In this document: piece after piece, positions 20,601 through 30,052 of the stretch
How positions within the stretch are numbered: position 1 is the stretch's first letter
How the letters are laid out: each line of letters begins with the position of its first letter
Assembly (NCBI GenBank): GCA_039105265.1
Contig: JAPFFF010000008.1
Span: forward strand, 5,642,001 to 5,706,000
DNA: 64,000 nucleotides
Source: Tritrichomonas musculus
Lineage: Eukaryota; Parabasalia; Tritrichomonadida; Tritrichomonadidae
Direction of reading: 5' to 3'
Notes under the pieces: model-generated
What the model saw: only the letters and a program-made list of their open reading frames with translations
Told to the model about the DNA's origin: nothing
Databases searched by the model: none
Program-made: the position numbers and the translations under genes

Positions 20601-22377
20601 GATTCCCCTGCTGGACATTGTGATAAATTGGCCGAGGTGGAAGGTTTGGAAAAGTGACACGACCATACAAATATACTTGGTCAATGCTATCGTTGTGGCC
20701 CATTTTTATACGTCGTGCTTTTTCATGGTGATAATTGGCCAGTTCTATGTTTGCTTGAACATCACGTTCATAGTTAGATAAGGCACCTAATGCATATTGA
20801 TTGTTACTGTGATAATTCTGAAGATAGGTGAATTTAAGGTCAATTTGTTTAATAATGGTCGAATAGGAAATAAAAAGTGGCTCTAATTCTGAGGTTGATC
20901 CTGAAAGAGCAGCTTCCCAGGTGCTCCTTATCCTCATCTTAGCTGTAACAATAAGATTGGAAATACTTTGTAGCTTCTTCTTAAGCTCATTACTTAATGT
21001 CGATTCTCTCCTCATTAATATTGTCATTAGTTGGGATTTGACATTCTTAATAACAAGATTCTTCTTGGGAAGTTTTTGAATCCTAGCAAATACCCAGTTC
21101 ATTTGGGCATATTCTTCGGGATACATGGATAGGAATTTCGCAAAAGCCGATAAAAGGGGAAAATCGCCTTCAAAAATATTCAATGAATCAATAAAAATCG
21201 AGTAGCTAAGGCAATATCGATGATTTACTTGAAAACCAACATATATGTGGGGCAATACTTGAGATGAACGTTTAAACATCGAATAGTTGTCTTTCGATTC
21301 TTCTAACTGATCTAATATGCGAATTGATTTAATAAATCGATATGTTCGAATATAAGAATTAATTATAGCAATTACAAATATTAATAAAACCATAATAAGA
21401 ATAACATATTCTGGCATACTCTTATCTAATGCAAATAAAACTAGAGAAGCAATTGTGTTTAAAATGGAACTAATAACTCCGACAAAAAAAGATTCTTGAA
21501 AACTATTTAAAAATTGGCCAAAAAATACCATGATAACAAAAATAAATATATATAAGAGTAAAATAACACACATTAATATAATTGAAACTGTTTTATCACC
21601 ATAATGACCTGAAAATTCAGCAAGAAAACATATTATTGATATCGTATATGTTATGGTTGATTGAGGCCAAATATCAGCAGTCATAAAAGCATATTGTGTA
21701 AAAAAGATCGATGTTAAATTAAGTAATTGATGTAGAACTGAAAATATAATAAAGGTAATGGAGATTAAAACAATGGCAACAATTTGGTCGTCTTTTATTT
21801 CTTTAAGGTCTTGGGAAGAAATAGCTCCAATAAGAGACATTGCCCAACAATGAGGAAGATGATCAAGAATAAGAAAAACATAACTTAAGAGAGAAGGCAC
21901 AAAACTGGGCAATGTGCTCTTTTTTGAAAAATAATACGCAAAAAATCCAATAAAGAATATATAAATCACAAAAAGTAAAACATATATCCATCCAAAAATT
22001 ATTTGATTATTAATATTAGAGCTTATTGGAAATAAACGTGTAAAAATAGAAAGAAATACACCAACATTGTACGAATATGTTCCGTGGGGATAAAGTTTTT
22101 CATTCGGATAAAAGCATGAACATATGAACATTTGGGTTAATCTAAGCCCAAACATCAAATGACATACAAAAGTTTGGATTGGCAATGCACTGAATAAATA
22201 TGAATAGAGATTAATAAATGAGCGCTTAGCTCTTTTTAACGGAGATTTCCTGAGAAATTTTAATCGCTCATTTTTTGAACTGATTAATGAGGACGATCCA
22301 ATACTTGTATTTTCATATGATGATGCTGAAATTGATTCTTTAGATTGCGATCGATGAATTTTTGGTGAAGGAGACAT
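17641..22377 (-). CDS. Large multi-membrane protein with C-terminal nucleotide-cyclase-like domain
   Basis: A 1578-residue protein of the type expanded in trichomonads. A Ser-rich cytoplasmic N-terminus is followed by about ten hydrophobic helices (residues 55-340), a soluble region, further helices near 665-690, 890-915, 980-1000 and 1190-1215, and then a PAS-like segment (about 1255-1300, DGLIIYNNNGVVLYKN). The end (about 1390-1578) is a class III adenylyl/guanylyl cyclase fold. The two metal-binding Asp are present (FVDLD, Asp1406; ILGDLFMV, Asp1445). The transition-state Asn-x-x-x-Arg pair normally found in V-N-x-A-x-R is replaced by Asp1522 and Glu1526 (GDVVDLAEEM). It may therefore be a poor or inactive cyclase, or a regulatory relative. 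The predicted location is a cell membrane. Confidence 0.88.
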   Translation of the reverse strand: MSPSPKIHRSQSKESISASSYENTSIGSSSLISSKNERLKFLRKSPLKRAKRSFINLYSYLFSALPIQTFVCHLMFGLRLTQMFICSCFYPNEKLYPHGTYSYNVGVFLSIFTRLFPISSNINNQIIFGWIYVLLFVIYIFFIGFFAYYFSKKSTLPSFVPSLLSYVFLILDHLPHCWAMSLIGAISSQDLKEIKDDQIVAIVLISITFIIFSVLHQLLNLTSIFFTQYAFMTADIWPQSTITYTISIICFLAEFSGHYGDKTVSIILMCVILLLYIFIFVIMVFFGQFLNSFQESFFVGVISSILNTIASLVLFALDKSMPEYVILIMVLLIFVIAIINSYIRTYRFIKSIRILDQLEESKDNYSMFKRSSQVLPHIYVGFQVNHRYCLSYSIFIDSLNIFEGDFPLLSAFAKFLSMYPEEYAQMNWVFARIQKLPKKNLVIKNVKSQLMTILMRRESTLSNELKKKLQSISNLIVTAKMRIRSTWEAALSGSTSELEPLFISYSTIIKQIDLKFTYLQNYHSNNQYALGALSNYERDVQANIELANYHHEKARRIKMGHNDSIDQVYLYGRVTFPNLPPRPIYHNVQQGNQRAPRISSSVRPGSTSSVSNSEDGSINSISGAEIIEDDDNLYLQDMQTRLRNTILNLVIPSYRVNIAISLALVVLIFIIPFILILVMIGPIETMISNPVSYLINLDKVHKMTLHIYGLAMLYILQDDPLNMPDLCGNDDKSLKDVWNEDGGVPSNLGGDCKTNKMIVYFSDKVVEAMDEILEIKKENSKNQILINVKEILFNNVTQFYTFIHFNRMGPMINKSVQQNVMDSVSIVMKIGSSNNPYSFAESREIATLLFNSFNFEAAIKALTDQLLEYIIDHTRDIKKIFTILEITLSIAFPVIFIVVAIIMNNWNRIQKKKIYRCFNALPKTTMSRMIENSNINTVEEKGNQSIKTEREIENERQEEKAITILRSGDIGNHFTRIIGILTSIILIVIINLIFVTYGCQYYIQNSNVFIHSSPLLKYLSYAYCDAFSSLLFLSIKAWTDNGLNNVYITEQQVLGFFFQKVQDTTESYNIMFYGDSEQQIYTVSKYVDDFNKYVTSICTNQTIDADVAHTMYRCLSYDSLYHYYMISVKKLFYEQPMIGVKFNLSSSELFEAWHIILGHLFSKYMEPLMEEISDSVQHVFTNSRSTLIIASVVLLILGLICFFNYIGAVLFEEKELKQILLLLLHAPPQEILESSYIMSIISGDFSSHDEETGNNLDENVFKSITANYPDGLIIYNNNGVVLYKNSKAEEILSSGKNKEKKTKENLPNNGNNLPNEIILGQSSFKVNGRSIEAKYSKIEGTKTLVALSDMSTIQKLEKEVEEETKRKSDLMAQFMPQILTPKVVSNQEQGVSFSVQSVTISMIFVDLDAKDDRSIEIFNEIHNSLSSLIFEKKFQTIESIEILGDLFMVIGGLFDEVNQSERHAQEVIKFSLEAIEKVKIIKEKFQIQNSQTLCGVATGGPVSGGVIELDRPIFEVCGDVVDLAEEMMMLGITDVVHTTRAVYELIYGRDFQIKERGEIQIPNFGSAVTYIVSVKEAS

Positions 22378-23408
22378 ATCTTCATAAAAATTTGGATTTT
22401 TGAAGGCTCAGAAATTAATAAGTTTAAATATTTAGCAAAAAAGAAAGTATTTCGTTTTTTTATTATTAAAATAGTTTTTTAAAATTAATGCATTAATTTA
22501 TTATAAAAATATATTTACAAATTATTTTTAAATTACAATTATATTCGAAGAATTTTTTTTCCATGATTCTTTTAGTTAAGAAAAAATTCTATCCATTATT
22601 GAATAAAAACGTTTTTTACTATAATCCTTTTTTTTTTCTCATTCTTTTTATTAATTTATTTTCCCATATATATTAACACCAAATATCATAGAAATTAAAA
22701 ATACTTCCGATCATAAAAAAAACACATGACCATATATCTTCATAAAAATTATATTAAAATAATGCTTTCAAATATTTTTGATGTGTGATTTTATGACTCC
22801 AATTAATTTTCCTTTATTTTTTTATTTGAGCATAATATTTAATAATTATTAAGAAAAATGAAATTCTATTATACAATTTCATTTTCAAAATCAAAAATCA
22901 TAAATCTATTCAAATCTAAAAAAGAAGAGACAAATTTTTATATACTTTTTATACTTTTTTATATCATATAAAATATAAATTACTATATTAATTTTGTCAT
23001 TAGTGCATTGTTTGCAATATATTTATGTTTTTATGTTAAAAGTGTTTCTTTCTACATTTGATCGAATGATGTTTATATAGCAAATTTCCTAATTTGAATG
23101 ATTTGGAGCTAGAATTCATTTTTATTGTTATTTATAGCTTGAATGTTCAATTGACAAATTTCTTTTTTAAATGAAAATATTTACAAATCTTTATATATTA
23201 AATTAGGATAGTAAAATTATTTCATTTCAAACAAAAACTCGAAATAATGATCAACATTTATCACCAATAATAATTTTGATTATGCAAAATGAAAAAATAA
23301 ATATAAATGATATCATTTATATCATTAAGATTTCAGAAAGCTTTTTTTTTTTTTTTTAAATACAAATCCCCAGTCGATTTTAATACTAATATAAAATAAA
23401 TACAACTG
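22378..23408. other. AT-rich intergenic stretch
   Basis: About 1 kb upstream of the cyclase-like gene and downstream of the ankyrin gene. Only A/T-rich sequence and T tracts were seen. No gene, RNA or repeat was recognised. Confidence 0.5.
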
Positions 23409-23927
23409 TTAATTATTATTATTATTTTCGCCATTGCTATTTCCTTCATCATCTTTAACAACATCTTTATCATCTGCAGGAACTTGAATAGAATCAGGAA
23501 TTTCTGAGTCAGGCCCAATCAAAAGATCGACTGCATGAACCTCTTCTGGATTTGTTTCGTCAAATTTAGAACAAGCTTCGAATAAAGGAGATTGCCCTTG
23601 CTCATTTTTAACTTTTGGATCAGCCCCGGCTTTTATTAAAATAGCAATAATTTTGCTGTTCCTATTAATAGCAGCATAATGTAGAGGAGTGTTCCCACCG
23701 CTTGTTTTCACATTTAAATTAACTCCTGGCTTTTTTACTATGGCCTCCATTAATTTAACAAGTCCATTTGCAGCAGCAGCATGGATTGGAGTTGTGCCGT
23801 ACTCATCTGGTTTACAAGGATCTATTTCTGTATAACTCTCCAATAAAGAAAGACCTGTTTCTTCATCACCATATCTACAACATTCAAAAAATTCAAATTG
23901 AGGATCATACTCTTCTTCTTCAGTCAT
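23409..23927 (-). CDS. Small ankyrin-repeat protein
   Basis: A 172-residue protein with an acidic N-terminus (MTEEEEYD). It has about three to four ankyrin repeats between residues 10 and 130, shown by GTTPIHAAAANGL, GNTPLHYAAINRN and GQSPLFEACSKF. An acidic, Asn-rich tail ends in a run of Asn. The compact size, with a few repeats and acidic ends, resembles the yeast Yar1 type (a chaperone of ribosomal protein S3). That assignment is a guess from architecture only. No signal peptide or membrane segment was seen. The start is the first ATG, and the gene ends 10 bp before a simple T tract region. Confidence 0.85.
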   Translation of the reverse strand: MTEEEEYDPQFEFFECCRYGDEETGLSLLESYTEIDPCKPDEYGTTPIHAAAANGLVKLMEAIVKKPGVNLNVKTSGGNTPLHYAAINRNSKIIAILIKAGADPKVKNEQGQSPLFEACSKFDETNPEEVHAVDLLIGPDSEIPDSIQVPADDKDVVKDDEGNSNGENNNNN

Positions 23928-24678
23928 TCTTTTTAAAATTTAATGGCCTTTTCAAATATTTAAATAGATTTATGGTCGAATTTAATTTTATGAACAAAGT
24001 AAATAAAGACAACCTTTATGCACCTTTCAGGTTAAATATGTATAGTTAAAAGAGAATAGGAATTCAATCAAGATTTTAAGCCAATTCAATTAATTTTAAT
24101 AATTTTTTAAATTAAATTTGATTTTACTTTATTGAAATATATAAAACTTAATAAGCATCAAAGAACATTATAAGCAAAAAAGCAAACTAGTGATATATTT
24201 ATCTATATTAGGAAAAACAAATAAGAAATTTTATAATTATAATGATTAAATGTTGAAAAAAAATATGTAGATCTTTATCTATGGTTTTTTGATGATAAGC
24301 AAAGTCGCTAATTTACAGTGAAATTTATAATGTTTATAATAAGAAATATTTTTATGCAATACCAAGTAAAGTCGAAACATGCTTAAAGACTGTATCCTCT
24401 TCTGATTTATAAAGATGATTTTTAATACCTCTAACATAATTATACATATCAAAAATATACCATTTCTTTTTTTTCATCATTTATTATTAAAACACTATAC
24501 AAATTCCAAGATTGTTGAATAAATTGATATAATATTTTTACTTTTATTAATTAAATTCTGGGATAAAAATGATCAATAATATTGTTTGAAAATTTTGCTC
24601 ATTCAATTATTTGTGAATAATAAACTTAAAAGAAACTTTTTTAGATAAATTTTATTTTAAGAATATCATTACTACTAC
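23928..24678. other. Intergenic stretch between divergent genes
   Basis: A 750-bp AT-rich gap. A 93-codon plus-strand frame overlapping the ankyrin gene start is not convincing. The sequence TCATTACT about 15 bases before the next start resembles a trichomonad initiator. GAAACTTTTTTAG lies further upstream. Confidence 0.45.
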
Positions 24679-25128
24679 ATGGCTTCATCAGATAAAGAAA
24701 ATTTAACTCCAATTCCACCACCATTTAATCGATTATATGACGAATCTAAAAGACAAATAAATCCACGCGTTGCAAGAATGAAGAAGATTGATCAATGCAA
24801 AGAAGAAATTGAATGGAAAAAGAAACTTGAAGCACAACATTTGACGGTTTCACCAGTACGCCATTCATGGGGATGCCCTTCTCAGAAACGAGTTAAATCT
24901 CCTCCAATCAGAATTCAAAATGAAAAAAGACCTGTGAGTCAACGACTACCAAGCTGGGAAAGCGTAAAGAAGATTAACGATAACGCACCTAAACCAAACG
25001 CCATGACCATCTCCCCAAGAGTTCAGAGATTTGCCCTTCCACCACTTGATTATTCAAACTTAAACTCAATCAACGACAAACCACGCTCAAAATATCTATA
25101 TTTTTATGATTTGTTGATTGGCTTGTAA
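24679..25128 (+). CDS. Hypothetical basic protein, 149 residues
   Basis: A complete frame starting MASSDKENLTPIPPP. The protein is basic and proline-rich, with a charged helix near residues 36-55 (KKIDQCKEEIEWKKKLEAQ) and scattered SP and RVxR motifs. It ends in a short aromatic and hydrophobic tail, which could signal an unusual C-terminus. No domain was recognised. Proteins of this look (short, basic, Pro-, Trp- and Ser-containing) are common among flagellar microtubule-associated proteins, but nothing here proves that. The next gene starts 84 bp downstream on the same strand. Confidence 0.7.
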   Translation: MASSDKENLTPIPPPFNRLYDESKRQINPRVARMKKIDQCKEEIEWKKKLEAQHLTVSPVRHSWGCPSQKRVKSPPIRIQNEKRPVSQRLPSWESVKKINDNAPKPNAMTISPRVQRFALPPLDYSNLNSINDKPRSKYLYFYDLLIGL

Positions 25129-25212
25129 TTTTTCTGTTTTCTGTTTATCTTTTTATAATTTCGAGTTTTTGATTAAAAATTTTTTATTACGGATATTTTA
25201 TCAAAATCAACT

Positions 25213-25590
25213 ATGTCTTGCATGTTTAATCGATATCATCAGTTTATTTCCTCATTACAATCTTCTTTAACTTCATATGAAAGCAAATTTTTGGAAGGAA
25301 CAGGAAAAGATTTGAGTTTTCTTTCAGAGTGCTATATAAAATTACAAACTATCAACAAAGAAGATATGCCAGAATTTGAAGAAAATTTACAGGCTATGCA
25401 CTCTAATTCAAAAACATCAGATATTTGTAAAGATTTAGCAGATGGATACAAAAATTTGGCAAATACAACAGAAATGCCAAAAGATTTCATTAAAGCAGCT
25501 TTTTGGTTTAAAATGCTATACTTGATTGATGCAAACGACTCATATTTGAATGATTATAAAAATATGCTTATCAAAGGAAAAAAAAAATGA
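25213..25590 (+). CDS. Hypothetical small helical protein, 125 residues
   Basis: A complete frame from an ATG preceded by an initiator-like TCAAAATCAACT. It is all helical by composition. The C-terminal half (about residues 75-120, with NLANTTEMPKDFIKAAFWFKM) resembles a degenerate tetratricopeptide-like helix pair. The tail is lysine-rich. No family was recognised. It sits 84 bp behind the preceding small gene on the same strand, but shared transcription is not expected in this lineage. Confidence 0.7.
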   Translation: MSCMFNRYHQFISSLQSSLTSYESKFLEGTGKDLSFLSECYIKLQTINKEDMPEFEENLQAMHSNSKTSDICKDLADGYKNLANTTEMPKDFIKAAFWFKMLYLIDANDSYLNDYKNMLIKGKKK

Positions 25591-26359
25591 TTAGAGAAAT
25601 AATGTTTCTATTTTTATTGAGTATATGCGAATTTTTGTTTTCAAAAAAAAAAATTCAATATTTCAATCCATTTGACATTATTTCATTTTTTATGTAGATT
25701 AATTCTAATTCGAAATATTCGATGAAAACATAAAAGTTTGGATATAAAGCTGATAAATATCTGCTTAACTTGATATATAAATATTTTAATGCGACGAAAA
25801 GATTAGTCTCACCCAAATAAAATGAAATGAATCAACTTTTAATTAAAAGAATCAACTTTTTCTCAAGATTGACTGTTGAGACTTGCACCATTTTTAATTA
25901 ATTTGTACAATATTATCTTATGAATGATATATTATTAAATAATAACAAGTTGCAAGAGTAATTATACATTCTTTTAAGCATAATGAATAATTTCTTATAA
26001 TCTATTTACCATATGTTGAGTTAACAATCATTCAAAAATAGTAAAATATGTTATTTTTTGAATAAAACTAATTTTCTTTAAAATATAATACAAATGTACA
26101 ATAGTAATTTTATATTAGTATAAATTTAAAATCTGATAATAAATTAGCATTTGAATATTTTTTTGTATTGTTTTTCTTAACAACCGTTTTTTATAATTAA
26201 TTTTTTTTTCATATAACTTTTTAAATAAATCAATATTGATATATCAAGAATTGATTTTCAATTTATTTATTAATCAAATTAATTGAATAATCTTTTTTTA
26301 ATATTCATTTTGTCAAAAATATCATAAAATTTCAAATCACATTTCATCAGTTTTTCAAG
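25591..26359. other. AT-rich intergenic stretch
   Basis: About 770 bp between two plus-strand genes. It holds short imperfect repeats of AATCAACTTTT near 25830-25860 and the promoter of the kinase gene. Nothing else was recognised. Confidence 0.5.
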
Positions 26360-28105
26360 ATGGCTTTTCTCGAAGGAATCTTTGTAAACTTGAACAAATA
26401 TGATTTTAATCCCGAAAGGCACATAGGTAGTGGTTCATATGGTTTCTGCTATATTGTTACAGATAAAGAACACCCCGGCCAACAATTATGTGCAAAAATC
26501 ACTCAAGATACTCCTCAAGGAGCTAAAGAACAGGAAGAATTGCTTCGTGAAGTGGTCGTACTCAAGAATGTTCAGCATAACACCATTCTTGGTTTTAAAG
26601 GCTTTAATCTTTACGATTTCGATCAAAACCCAAGACCAACAATTATTACTGATTATATGAAAAATGGCGCTCTTGATAAAATGCTTGAGAAAGAAGCGAA
26701 AGGAAAAGCTCCAGTTAATTGGACATCAACCAAAAAGCAAATTTGCATTCTTGGCGTTGCTGCAGCAATGAGGTACTTACATCGTAGAAATCTTATGCAT
26801 CGTGACCTTAAACCAGCTAACGTTCTTCTTGATGACAACTTATATCCCAAAGTTTGTGATTTTGGCTTTGCACGCGCTTCTTTGAATTTAAACCAAGTAA
26901 CACAAAGAGTTGGTTCACCAATCTTTATGGCTCCAGAAATTTTACATGGCGCTGATGATTATGGACCGAAGGTTGATGTTTACTCATTTGCTATTCTAGC
27001 CTACCAAGTTTGCACTGGCAAGATGCCATATGCAGAATTCTTTAGAATACACCGTAATCCTACATTTGTCCAATTAGCCACTTATGTTTATGACCAGGGT
27101 AAAAGACCTACCTTTGATGATTGTAATATTAACAACGATTTCAAAAAACTTATCGAACAATGCTGGAAACATAATCCCGATGATAGGCCAACCTTTGATC
27201 AAATTTATGATCTACTAACTGACGATTTATCATTGGTTATTAATGAAGAGGTTAATCTTTCAGAACTCCATTCATATATTGATCTCATTCAAGATGCTTC
27301 TACAGACAAAGGTAAAGCACAATTATCTCGCAGTGCTCCTCTGGTTTTGAACGATGATAGGCCTACCACATCTGGTAATCAAGCACCATCTAAAATTCCT
27401 GAAACAGATGAAGCTCGTGTTGAAATGCTTAAGAAAGTCCTTGCTAACTTTGCTCTCTATGATGCTGATACTCAGTTAACACTCTTTTCCAAATTACTTG
27501 GTTATATTACTACAGATGATTCACCTGAAGGCCATAAAAATTTTGCCCATATCGCATATTACGCTAATACCCTTGCTGCCCAAAAAAACCAAAAGGCAAT
27601 TGACTTCCTTACAGAAGCCTTTGGACAGGTCATAGGACAAAACAAATCTTCATTGTCTAATGGCGATCTTCCTCGAATAGTAAGGAGCCGTTTCAATATT
27701 TCTCAAACAGTAACCAAAATTGATCCAAATACTTTTGAAAATCGACAAATTCTTTTCGTTAACCTACCTCCAAGTATCGAAAAAATTGGTGTTTCAGCCT
27801 TTAAAGGTTGCAACAAGATTACATTTATCAGTCTTAATAATAAGATGACAGTAATCGAAGACTCAACATTTGAAGGATGCTCAAGCCTTGGCTATGTCGA
27901 TTTTCCAAATGGCCTCAAAGTCATTAAGAAGAATGCATTTAAGAAATGCACTTCTTTAACTGAAATCTATCTTCCAGCATCACTCAAAACTGTTGAACCA
28001 AATGCCTTCCAAGGATGCAAGAATCTCAAAATTGTTCATATTAGCAATCATACAAGTTACGACAGGAAACTATCATTCCCACTTAGAGCCAACATTCTCA
28101 CATAA
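26360..28105 (+). CDS. TKL-type protein kinase fused to BspA-like leucine-rich repeats
   Basis: A 581-residue protein. Residues 15-290 form a protein kinase with all key elements: glycine loop GSGSYG (23-28), Lys46, Glu64, catalytic HRDLKPAN (147-154), DFG (167-169) and APE (191-193). The sequence around the catalytic loop fits the tyrosine-kinase-like group of Ser/Thr kinases. A linker with a helical segment (about 345-430) leads to four LRR_5 (BspA-type) repeats at about 450-570. Their recurring pattern is I-P/L-x-S-I-x-x-I-x-x-x-A-F-x-G-C. BspA repeats form extended binding surfaces and are expanded in trichomonads. The kinase is predicted active and cytosolic, since no signal peptide was seen. 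The stop is followed by A (TAAA). Confidence 0.95.
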   Translation: MAFLEGIFVNLNKYDFNPERHIGSGSYGFCYIVTDKEHPGQQLCAKITQDTPQGAKEQEELLREVVVLKNVQHNTILGFKGFNLYDFDQNPRPTIITDYMKNGALDKMLEKEAKGKAPVNWTSTKKQICILGVAAAMRYLHRRNLMHRDLKPANVLLDDNLYPKVCDFGFARASLNLNQVTQRVGSPIFMAPEILHGADDYGPKVDVYSFAILAYQVCTGKMPYAEFFRIHRNPTFVQLATYVYDQGKRPTFDDCNINNDFKKLIEQCWKHNPDDRPTFDQIYDLLTDDLSLVINEEVNLSELHSYIDLIQDASTDKGKAQLSRSAPLVLNDDRPTTSGNQAPSKIPETDEARVEMLKKVLANFALYDADTQLTLFSKLLGYITTDDSPEGHKNFAHIAYYANTLAAQKNQKAIDFLTEAFGQVIGQNKSSLSNGDLPRIVRSRFNISQTVTKIDPNTFENRQILFVNLPPSIEKIGVSAFKGCNKITFISLNNKMTVIEDSTFEGCSSLGYVDFPNGLKVIKKNAFKKCTSLTEIYLPASLKTVEPNAFQGCKNLKIVHISNHTSYDRKLSFPLRANILT

Positions 28106-28384
28106 AGCTTTATGATTTTTATTATAGCTTTACTTTTTAATAAAAAGGATTTTTTTAAAGTTTTAATTTGTGTTTTCGATATAATCAATTTGATATATAA
28201 CTTAAAATGTCAAAAAAGGCTGATGTTTGATGCTGTAACTTGATGTCCAACAGATCTGAAAATTAATGATATTCTGTTATTGGCTAATGATCATTATTTG
28301 AGATAACCAATATACAGATCTGATAGTTAATAAATTAAAAATAAAATAAGAAAATTTTATAATTTCAAAACTGCTTTTATCATT

Positions 28385-29911
28385 TTAACATTTGTTAAGT
28401 TTTTCTATTGAAGAATGCACAATATCTCGCCATTTCATAGCTTCTTCTATTCCAATCCACTCACCAGGAGCATGTGCAAGTGGAATGGAAGGTGAAATCG
28501 ATACGATTTCAGCGTCTTTATAGCCTTTTTCAATGAACATTGCAGGTTCCACGCCAACTTCAAGAAGACCAAGTTCAATTTCTTCGTTTGTTTTATCTTT
28601 GCAGACCTGCTGTACAATTTTAGCGAGTTTTGATCTGAGCTTTGGCTCCCATGCTGGATAAGGATCGATAACCTTAATAACATATTTTTCACCAAAAAGT
28701 CGTAAAAGTGCATAAAATGAATCCATTATTAAATTTAGCTGCGATTGGCAAGAACTTCTCATATAAAAGTGTAATTCAAGGCATCCTTGATCAAAATAGA
28801 GAAGTGATATAGAATCTGATGATTGTACTGTTCCTGGAAACTGAGGACTCATTCTGTGAACACCATTTGGCAATAGTATGAGAAAATCTGTAAATCTCTT
28901 ACTATCATCGACAGTTGCTGCTTGAGGATCTTGAATAGTGATGTTGTCTGAAAAGAAGTCTGTACATTCTATCTTAAAATATTCAAACATAATTCTTGTA
29001 TGAATTTCATGAATTAAATTCATCGTATGATCTTTCATATCTTTCGGAACTGCAATAATTGCATCAAATTGAGTCGGTATCAGATTTTTTAATCTCCCAC
29101 CTGCATCTATCTTAACAAATCTAAATGGGATATTTTTTTCTGATAAAAACAAAAGAATTCGTGTAACCCATGTAATTGAACTTGCATATCCTTTACCAAT
29201 ATTCATTCCAGAATGTCCACCGGTAAGTCCTTTGAGATTAAATCGAATGAAAGCAAAATCATCAGGTGAAACTGGCTCGCATTTAAGTTCATATTTTAAT
29301 TCAACACCGATTCCGCCACAACAGCCAACAAATATTTTATTTCCATTTAACGAATCGAGATTGAATAAATAATCAAATTTCAAGTATGGTGGAGGTGCTA
29401 ATGATCGAATCCCATGAAGCATTGGCTCTTCATCAGTTGTGAATATAAGTTCAAGGGGGCCATGCTTGAATAAGTTGCTTGATTCAATTATCTCAAGCAT
29501 TATGGCAACACCAAAACCATCGTCAGCACCAAGAGTTGAATTTGGTGATATGAGAACTTTTACACCATCTTGTTCTTTGATTTCAACATTAACAGGTTGA
29601 TCTATTTTGATATCGCCATTTAAAACCATGTCAATGTGCGCCTGCAAGCCGACAGTTGGCAAATTTGTTTCATTGTTTTCAATATTAGATGGAATTCTAA
29701 CAACAATATTATTTGATGAATCAACTTCTGGTTCAAATCCAAAATGCTTCACCCAATTCTGTATTTTTTGCGATAACTCTGTACAATGAAAACTTCCATG
29801 GGGAATTTCTGTTAAAGCTAGAAACCATTTAAAAAAAGATTTATTTTCTACATTAATTTGCTCTAAAAGATTTAATTTTTTTTTTGAAAGGAGAGATGGA
29901 GGATCAATCAT
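28385..29911 (-). CDS. pepD: M20 metallopeptidase, cytosolic aminoacyl-histidine/non-specific dipeptidase
   Basis: A 508-residue protein of the M20C (PepD) family, which cleaves many dipeptides with two metal ions. Expected metal ligands and catalytic residues are in place: HID at 92-94 (GLQAHIDMV), GADDG near 128-132 and TDEE at 159-162. The VGCCGG block after the DSLNG turn and the C-terminal AHAPGEW motif, with the last metal-binding His, are also present. The length is close to the usual 485-500 residues. No signal peptide was seen, so it is predicted cytosolic and involved in peptide breakdown for nutrition. The start is the first ATG. A kinase gene diverges 141 bp away. Confidence 0.93.
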   Translation of the reverse strand: MIDPPSLLSKKKLNLLEQINVENKSFFKWFLALTEIPHGSFHCTELSQKIQNWVKHFGFEPEVDSSNNIVVRIPSNIENNETNLPTVGLQAHIDMVLNGDIKIDQPVNVEIKEQDGVKVLISPNSTLGADDGFGVAIMLEIIESSNLFKHGPLELIFTTDEEPMLHGIRSLAPPPYLKFDYLFNLDSLNGNKIFVGCCGGIGVELKYELKCEPVSPDDFAFIRFNLKGLTGGHSGMNIGKGYASSITWVTRILLFLSEKNIPFRFVKIDAGGRLKNLIPTQFDAIIAVPKDMKDHTMNLIHEIHTRIMFEYFKIECTDFFSDNITIQDPQAATVDDSKRFTDFLILLPNGVHRMSPQFPGTVQSSDSISLLYFDQGCLELHFYMRSSCQSQLNLIMDSFYALLRLFGEKYVIKVIDPYPAWEPKLRSKLAKIVQQVCKDKTNEEIELGLLEVGVEPAMFIEKGYKDAEIVSISPSIPLAHAPGEWIGIEEAMKWRDIVHSSIEKLNKC

Positions 29912-30052
29912 TTATTCTTGTAGATCGTTATTATGTTAACTTATCGACAATTAACCAAATTTTTACAATATTAATTTTTTGGATATTTTTGACCATTTAA
30001 TGATAGAATTTATTCAATAATCTGATGAAAATTTTTATAACAATTAAATCCA

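Noticed and set aside
24679-25590. Two adjacent small plus-strand genes as one spliced gene
   Set aside because: No GTATGT or ACTAA...AG pair was found in the 84-bp gap, and both frames have their own start codon and stop.
28245-28335. CAGATCTG palindromes flanking a weakly paired segment between two genes
   Set aside because: Pairing is patchy and there is no target duplication, so it cannot be told from chance in AT-rich DNA.
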